Below are positions 4,001 through 6,619 of a stretch of 6,619 nt of DNA, one piece after another. The notes beneath the pieces were generated by a model. It saw only the letters and a list, made by a program, of their open reading frames with translations. It was not told the DNA's origin and did no database searches. A program made the translations under genes and the position numbers. The first letter of the stretch is position 1. The number at the start of each line of letters is the position of its first letter. The stretch lies in assembly GCF_901875555.1 (NCBI RefSeq), contig NZ_CABFMD010000019.1, positions 1 to 6,619 of the forward strand, written 5' to 3'. The DNA is from Streptococcus parasanguinis (GTDB lineage Bacteria > Bacillota > Bacilli > Lactobacillales > Streptococcaceae).

Positions 4001-6619
4001 ATCGAGCTCATTGAGTGCATCGGTTTCAGCTAGTGTATCTAAGGTTGTGAGCGAGTCTGTATCGAGCTCATTAAGTACTTCGGTTTCAGCGAGCACGTCT
4101 AAGGTTGTGAGTGAGTCTGTATCAAGCTCACAGAGTGCATCAGTTTCAGCGAGCACGTCTAAGGTCGTGAGCGAGTCTGTATCGAGCTCATTGAGTGAAT
4201 CGGTTTCAGCGAGCACGTCTAAGGTTGTGAGTGAGTCCGTGTCGAGCTCATTGAGTGAATCGGTTTCAGCTAGTGTATCAAAGGTTGTGAGCGAGTCTGT
4301 ATCGAGCTCATTAAGTACTTCGGTTTCAGCTAGTGTATCTAAGGTTGTGAGCGAGTCTGTATCAAGCTCACAGAGTGCATCGGTTTCAGCAAGCGTATCT
4401 AAGTCAGTGAGCGAGTCCGTGTCAAGCTCATTGAGTGCATCGGTTTCAGAGAGTACATCTAAGGTTGTGAGTGAGTCTGTATCGAGCTCATTGAGTGAAT
4501 CAGTTTCAATTTCAACATCGTTGAGTAATTCGATTTCAGCATCCGAGTCTGTATCAACGTCTGAATCGGTGTCAACATCTGAATCAGTCTCAACGTCTGA
4601 ATCAGCATCGACGTCCGGATCAGTATCTACTTCAGAATCGGTGTCAACATCCGAATCGGTATCAGCGTCCGAATCAGTATCAGCATCCGAGTCATTGTCA
4701 GTGTCTGAGTCAGTTTCTACGTCTGAGTCAGTGTCAGCCTCAGAATCAGTTTCGACGTCAGAATCCGTTTCAACGTCTGAGTCAGTATCGACCTCTGAAT
4801 CAGTGTCAACGTCCGAATCTGTTTCTGTATCAGAATCCGTTTCAGCGTCCGAGTCAGTATCAACATCTACATCTGAATCAGTATCTACATCTGAGTCGGT
4901 ATCAGCGTCTGAGTCTGTATCAGCGTCGGAATCTGTTTCTGTATCAGAATCCGTTTCAGCGTCCGAGTCAGCGTCAACATCCGAATCAGTATCGACATCA
5001 GAGTCAGTTTCAAGTTCTGAATCAGTTTCAACGTCCGAGTCGGTATCGACCTCAGAGTCAGTCTCAACGTCCGAGTCAGTGTCAGTCTCTGAATCATTGT
5101 CAGCATCGTTGAGCAGCTCAGTATCAGAAAGCCAGTCAGTCTCAACATCCGAGTCAGTATCAGCCTCAGAATCAGTGTCAACGTCCGAATCGATTTCAGC
5201 ATCCGAGTCGATTTCAGCATCCGAGTCATTGTCAACGTCTGAATCAGTATCGACGTCCGAGTCAGTCTCAGCCTCTGAATCGGTTTCAGCGTCCGAATCA
5301 GTATCAGCATCCGAGTCAGCGTCAACCTCAGAATCAGTATCAGCGTCTGAATCAGCATCGACGTCCGAATCAGTATCTACTTCAGAATCGGTGTCAACCT
5401 CTGAATCAGTCTCAGCGTCTGAGTCAGTCTCAACATCCGAGTCGGTTTCGACGTCTGAATCAGTGTCGATATCCGAGTCAGTGTCTACTTCTGAGTCGGT
5501 ATCGACATCTGAGTCAGTGTCTACATCCGAATCGGTTTCAGCGTCTGAGTCTGTATCAGCGTCGGAATCTGTTTCAACATCCAAATCGGTTTCAGCGTCT
5601 GAGTCAGTGTCAGTATCAACATCCGAGTCATTGTCAGTGTCTGAGTCAGTTTCTACGTCTGAGTCAGTGTCAGCCTCAGAATCCGTTTCAACCTCTGAAT
5701 CAATTTCAACATCAGAGTCAGTATCTACTTCAGAATCAGTGTCTACGTCTGAATCAGTATCAACGTCCGAGTCAGTGTCTACTTCTGAGTCGGTATCGAC
5801 ATCAGAGTCAGTCTCTACTTCTGAATCGGTGTCTACATCTGAATCGGTGTCTACGTCCGAGTCAGCGTCAACCTCAGAATCAGTCTCAGCGTCTGAATCA
5901 GCATCGACGTCCGAATCAGTCTCTACTTCTGAATCGGTGTCAACCTCAGAATCAGTCTCAGCGTCTGAGTCAATCTCAACATCAGAGTCAGTATCAGCCT
6001 CTGAATCAGTATCTACTTCAGAATCAGTGTCAACCTCTGAATCAGTCTCAGCGTCTGAGTCAGTCTCAACATCCGAGTCGGTTTCGACGTCTGAATCAGT
6101 GTCGATATCCGAGTCAGTGTCAACGTCTGAATCGGTCTCCGCGTCTGAGTCAGTGTCAGCATCAGAATCAGTCTCCGCGTCTGAGTCAGTATCAACATCT
6201 GAGTCAGTCTCAGCCTCTGAATCTGTGTCTACATCTGAATCAGTGTCAACGTCTGAATCGGTCTCCGCGTCTGAGTCAGTGTCAGCCTCTGAATCATTGT
6301 CAGCATCGTTGAGCAGCTCAGTATCAGAAAGCCAGTCAGTCTCAACATCCGAGTCAGTATCAGCCTCAGAATCAGTGTCAACGTCCGAATCGATTTCAGC
6401 ATCCGAGTCAGTGTCAACGTCCGAGTCAGTGTCTACTTCTGAGTCAGTATCAGCCTCTGAATCAGTGTCTACGTCTGAATCAATTTCTACCTCAGAATCA
6501 GTATCAACGTCCGAGTCAGTGTCAGTATCAGAGTCTGTATCAACGTCCGAGTCAGTGTCAGTATCAGAGTCTGTATCAACGTCCGAGTCAGTGTCAGTAT
6601 CAGAGTCTGTATCAACGTC
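807..6619 (+). CDS. Serine-rich-repeat glycoprotein adhesin, accessory Sec substrate (3' partial)
   Basis: The reading frame is open from ATG 807 to the window edge: 1937 full codons and no stop. The N-terminus ([20 protein letters not shown]) and [10 protein letters not shown] at residues 19-28 match the long signal peptide of streptococcal SRR glycoproteins such as GspB. A hydrophobic core (66-83) and a likely cleavage after VFA (85-87) follow. Then come SRR1 (118-178), a ~606-residue binding region (179-784) and SRR2 (785 onwards). In this family the repeats are O-glycosylated in the cytoplasm, the protein leaves through SecA2/SecY2 with Asp partner proteins, and the binding region contacts host glycans or proteins from the end of a long stalk. 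Those roles are from family knowledge; the ligand here is unknown. The C-terminal LPXTG signal must lie beyond the window. It has its own promoter. Family names are strain-specific, so I give no symbol. Confidence 0.93.
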   Translation, partial: MFFKRSKGDFRETERITRFKLIKSGKNWVRASVSRLGLFRVMRSGVDEKIVVQYEASSHSMPADLVKGMVVLGALAGATTVANPVFAEENGMDTTVGSEISPSTGVVGSDSFVLGTTSNSDSASASQSMSESVSLSESASDSLSLSQSVSLSESHVVIASASQSTSGTDSSSVSEDDSIHRATSETSERVAEAPTQRSEDQVQRLQALALDLYTYRAQAMEIPGTESAIENGDLALDAIRTGLSNPAIQMDAVESQAKIARNRLANAVLRATSGQRDPRNGNRIDTDTSLRAPQYNLGPADNALISVYNSDYINQAYRVFETKPTQFSIRSVGYTSTSDRVNGINVPQTSALRNSSVAFNIMGTVGQTEVVTPGKIYNLSFVVTNTAKQSVTRTLRIQVLPQNDGIRNPITAVTTATFVNDTTNLAQAEKEKVWETFKATNPNIATSKDFKSYSVSSSGVVTITYKDNTTNDVTAPVKRLAAPMVETRLLEKAYTQTPVTVTGAEPGSTVVLYNNDDEIGTAVADASGQVSVTPTVPLQIGGVTAKARIMYGDHAVYSDASNSVAVTDATRPEVTAKLTVNGVEPKSTPLEGGGKNYVIYAGDDAVVTFTATDDSGKLKEMKVVARADLNDNALNGNFFGGSQYGTGDIAPITGEITATSANPATITTTIHLKDDLYHSYRNTWQRNVAAIDNASNMNRPNGLGEVRITQGRLADRTPGVAPTSTIQVTSLTALTEADKSKVIAAVSAVNPEVANRIKAYTVNSDGTVTITYKDSTTNVVAVKLSDSDHSQSVSNSQSASAKVSQSVSQSLSAKQSQSVSLSQSLSSVRSQSLAASLSKSASASASAQASLSRSQSLSKEISQSQSASTSQSVSARKSESVKVSQSVSASVSALQSASVSASASKVVSQSVSSSLSASVSASTSKVVSQSVSQSLSESARKSASLSTSILESQSTSNSVSVSASTSKVVSESVSSSQSASVSASTSKVVSESVSSSQSASVSASVSKSLSASISVSTSKVVSESVSSSLSASVSVSISKVVSQSVSSSLSASVSASTSKVVSESVSSSLSASVSASVSKVVSESVSSSLSTSVSASTSKVVSESVSSSQSASVSASTSKVVSESVSSSLSESVSASTSKVVSESVSSSLSESVSASVSKVVSESVSSSLSTSVSASVSKVVSESVSSSQSASVSASVSKSVSESVSSSLSASVSESTSKVVSESVSSSLSESVSISTSLSNSISASESVSTSESVSTSESVSTSESASTSGSVSTSESVSTSESVSASESVSASESLSVSESVSTSESVSASESVSTSESVSTSESVSTSESVSTSESVSVSESVSASESVSTSTSESVSTSESVSASESVSASESVSVSESVSASESASTSESVSTSESVSSSESVSTSESVSTSESVSTSESVSVSESLSASLSSSVSESQSVSTSESVSASESVSTSESISASESISASESLSTSESVSTSESVSASESVSASESVSASESASTSESVSASESASTSESVSTSESVSTSESVSASESVSTSESVSTSESVSISESVSTSESVSTSESVSTSESVSASESVSASESVSTSKSVSASESVSVSTSESLSVSESVSTSESVSASESVSTSESISTSESVSTSESVSTSESVSTSESVSTSESVSTSESVSTSESVSTSESVSTSESASTSESVSASESASTSESVSTSESVSTSESVSASESISTSESVSASESVSTSESVSTSESVSASESVSTSESVSTSESVSISESVSTSESVSASESVSASESVSASESVSTSESVSASESVSTSESVSTSESVSASESVSASESLSASLSSSVSESQSVSTSESVSASESVSTSESISASESVSTSESVSTSESVSASESVSTSESISTSESVSTSESVSVSESVSTSESVSVSESVSTSESVSVSESVST
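1158..1340 (+). other. SRR1: short N-terminal Ser-rich region
   Basis: Residues 118-178 are rich in Ser with Ala, Glu, Val and Leu between, for example [13 protein letters not shown]. The pattern is irregular, with no DNA-level tandem repeat, and is broken by HVVIA. Such a short Ser-rich segment before the binding region is standard in SRR glycoproteins and is likely glycosylated. It lifts the binding region away from the signal end. Confidence 0.85.
1401..1619 (+). other. Predicted helical segment at the start of the binding region
   Basis: Residues 199-271 contain long runs with helix-favouring composition and heptad-like hydrophobic spacing ([20 protein letters not shown]; later [17 protein letters not shown]). 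There is little Gly, and only two Pro, at the joins. I do not recognise a named family. A helical subdomain also opens the binding region of Fap1, but I see no sequence match. Function unknown. Confidence 0.5.
1677..2018 (+). other. Beta-rich segment of the binding region, family not recognised
   Basis: Residues 291-404 have alternating hydrophobic strands and polar turns ([48 protein letters not shown]), typical of a beta sandwich. The ending RIQVLPQND resembles a last strand leading into a linker. This is the part of the binding region I can assign least. It may be a new or strongly diverged ligand-binding domain. Confidence 0.45.
2031..2225 (+). other. 'NP...ITYKD' module, copy 1
   Basis: Residues 409-473 hold a predicted helix ([17 protein letters not shown]) followed by two strands ending in [14 protein letters not shown]. 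The same pattern recurs at residues 723-778 ([15 protein letters not shown] ... [14 protein letters not shown]). Such small helix-plus-hairpin modules recur in streptococcal surface proteins, and the 'Unique' domain of SRR adhesins is similar in size. The exact family assignment is inference. Confidence 0.55.
2265..2507 (+). other. Bacterial Ig-like domain
   Basis: Residues 487-567 contain [20 protein letters not shown], then [16 protein letters not shown] and a final strand [10 protein letters not shown]. The 'VTGxxxPGSTVxL' and 'GxAxADxxGxxSV' pattern is typical of bacterial Ig-like (Big-type) folds, which usually serve as spacers in surface adhesins. Confidence 0.7.
2517..2933 (+). other. 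Candidate Siglec-like carbohydrate-binding domain
   Basis: Residues 571-709 begin with [12 protein letters not shown] and carry [18 protein letters not shown] (607-624), a hallmark of the first half of Siglec-like V-set domains in SRR adhesins. A loop rich in Gly and Asn follows, then the strand [13 protein letters not shown] (684-696). In GspB-like proteins the equivalent strand carries an aromatic-Thr-Arg-X motif before a D..GN turn. Here the aligned residues are Trp684-Gln685-Arg686-Asn687, which keep the arginine but replace Thr. Position before the second small module and SRR2 fits the Siglec-Unique order. Sialoglycan binding is possible but not shown. Confidence 0.5.
2973..3158 (+). other. 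'NP...ITYKD' module, copy 2 (possible Unique domain)
   Basis: Residues 723-784: a strand (STIQVTSL), a helix ([17 protein letters not shown]) and a hairpin ending [18 protein letters not shown]. It directly follows the Siglec-like candidate and directly precedes SRR2, the place of the Unique domain in GspB and Hsa. It is clearly related to copy 1 at residues 409-473, about 35% or more identical by eye over the core. Confidence 0.55.
3159..3500 (+). repeat. SRR2 zone 1: irregular Ser-rich transition
   Basis: Residues 785-898 are Ser-rich with Gln, Ala, Leu and Val between, plus scattered Lys and Arg ([33 protein letters not shown]). There is no fixed DNA period. It looks like an eroded ancestor of, or entry into, the 60-bp array, because the KVSQSVS element foreshadows the KVVSQSVS of the regular units. 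Confidence 0.8.
3501..4502 (+). repeat. SRR2 zone 2: 60-bp / 20-residue tandem array
   Basis: The unit reads [20 protein letters not shown] with small variations. Full units start at 3501 and 3561. A 66-bp non-unit stretch occupies 3621-3686. Full units resume at 3687 and 3747. A 36-bp short unit (3807-3842) lacks the central VVSESVSS part. Then eleven uninterrupted units run from 3843 to 4502. That makes fifteen full units and one short one. Serine fills every second place except at KVV, where Val replaces it. Units vary as blocks: those at 4023 and 4263 are almost identical although 240 bp apart, which suggests multi-unit duplication. Confidence 0.92.
4684..4747 (+). repeat. 64-bp perfect direct repeat, copy A
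   Basis: Identical by my reading to 5620-5683, 936 bp downstream. The offset is an exact multiple of the 18-bp unit. It includes the Leu-containing variant unit (tcattgtcagtgtct). Confidence 0.85.
5087..5209 (+). repeat. 123-bp perfect direct repeat, copy A
   Basis: This stretch is identical by my reading to 6287-6409, exactly 1200 bp downstream. It spans the atypical [13 protein letters not shown] motif plus flanking 18-bp units. The sequences differ at once on both sides (5086/6286 and 5210/6410). It is far more alike than neighbouring units, so it reflects a segmental duplication or gene conversion inside the array. Confidence 0.9.
5391..5485 (+). repeat. 95-bp perfect direct repeat, copy A
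   Basis: Identical by my reading to 6027-6121, 636 bp downstream, including synonymous third bases and a rare Ile codon (ata). The spacing differs from the 1200 bp of the other duplicated block, so at least two separate events are needed. Confidence 0.88.
5620..5683 (+). repeat. 64-bp perfect direct repeat, copy B
   Basis: Second copy of the block at 4684-4747. Confidence 0.85.
6027..6121 (+). repeat. 95-bp perfect direct repeat, copy B
   Basis: Second copy of the block at 5391-5485. Confidence 0.88.
6287..6409 (+). repeat. 123-bp perfect direct repeat, copy B
   Basis: Second copy of the block at 5087-5209. See that entry for the comparison. Confidence 0.9.
6501..6619 (+). repeat. 36-bp perfect tandem repeat at the window edge
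   Basis: Three exact 36-bp units (6501-6536, 6537-6572, 6573-6608) plus 11 bases of a fourth encode [12 protein letters not shown]. Exact identity, third bases included, is unlike the rest of the array. It points to very recent expansion, or to an assembly that stops in an unresolved repeat. Confidence 0.93.

Larger units (their letters stand above)
4545..6619 (+). repeat. SRR2 zone 3: 18-bp / 6-residue Ser-X array, open at the window edge
   Basis: About 115 copies of an 18-bp unit encode Glu-Ser-Val-Ser-(Thr/Ala/Val)-Ser. A Ser-X dipeptide register holds throughout. Third bases vary freely among TCA, TCT, TCC and TCG and between GAA and GAG, while the protein stays nearly constant. Occasional replacements include Gly at 4617 and Lys at 5583. 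A different motif, [13 protein letters not shown], appears twice (from 5101 and 6301). The array runs off the right edge. Confidence 0.93.

Noticed and set aside
3932..5584. 550-codon open frame on the minus strand, Asp/Ser/Thr/Val-rich, resembling Ser-Asp repeat proteins
   Set aside because: It is the reverse complement of the Ser-X repeat. TCN serine codons and GAR/GTN codons on the plus strand read in this frame as Asp, Ser, Thr and Glu codons without stops. No ribosome binding site or non-repeat domain accompanies it, and its boundaries coincide with chance differences in the array (for example the Lys codon at 5583).
5087..6409. Mobile element bounded by the 123-bp direct repeats
   Set aside because: The DNA between the repeats is the same kind of 18-bp array in the same frame, with no transposase or terminal inverted repeats. 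Internal duplication explains it.
1..6619. CRISPR array or other non-coding direct repeat system
   Set aside because: The regular repeats have no unique spacers, keep a three-base period and encode an unbroken Ser-X protein, so they are coding repeats.

Overview
The window looks like a cell-surface adhesin locus from a low-GC Gram-positive coccus, most likely an oral or commensal Streptococcus. The main clue is the second gene. Its long N-terminal signal has the '[10 protein letters not shown]' signature and is followed by a short Ser-rich segment, a non-repeat binding region and a huge Ser-rich repeat. That is the layout of the serine-rich-repeat (SRR) glycoproteins (GspB/Hsa/SrpA/Fap1/PsrP type), which are exported by the accessory Sec (SecA2/SecY2) system. 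I cannot name the species from this sequence alone.

Layout. Positions 1-624 are the 3' end of one surface-protein gene: strictly alternating Ser-X repeats (four 42-bp units, then five 48-bp units), then an LPNTG sortase signal, a membrane helix and a basic tail. Positions 625-806 are intergenic. They hold a strong intrinsic terminator (13-bp stem, UUCG loop, 682-711), a sigma-70-type promoter (748-776) and a ribosome binding site (796-801). Positions 807-6619 are one uninterrupted coding region that leaves the window without a stop: 1937 complete codons, 5' complete and 3' partial. Its order is an 87-residue signal peptide, a short SRR1 (residues 118-178), a ~600-residue binding region (179-784) and an SRR2 of at least 1150 residues.

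The binding region appears to consist of a helical segment, a beta-rich segment, a small 'NP...ITYKD' module, a bacterial Ig-like domain, a Siglec-like domain candidate, and a second copy of the 'NP...ITYKD' module next to SRR2. SRR2 has three zones: an irregular Ser-rich transition (3159-3500), a 60-bp/20-residue repeat array (3501-4502), and an 18-bp/6-residue array (4545 to the end) patched with internal segmental duplications.

How the genes relate. Both products are predicted to be wall-anchored, Ser-rich and probably O-glycosylated, and they lie in tandem on the same strand but in separate transcription units. No glycosyltransferase or accessory Sec gene is in the window. By analogy with known loci they would lie beyond the 3' end. 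Both window edges fall inside repeats, so neither gene is complete, and the repeat copy number near the edges may reflect an assembly limit. I see no RNA gene, CRISPR array or transposase. The main points of interest are the binding-region architecture and the mosaic evolution of the repeats.
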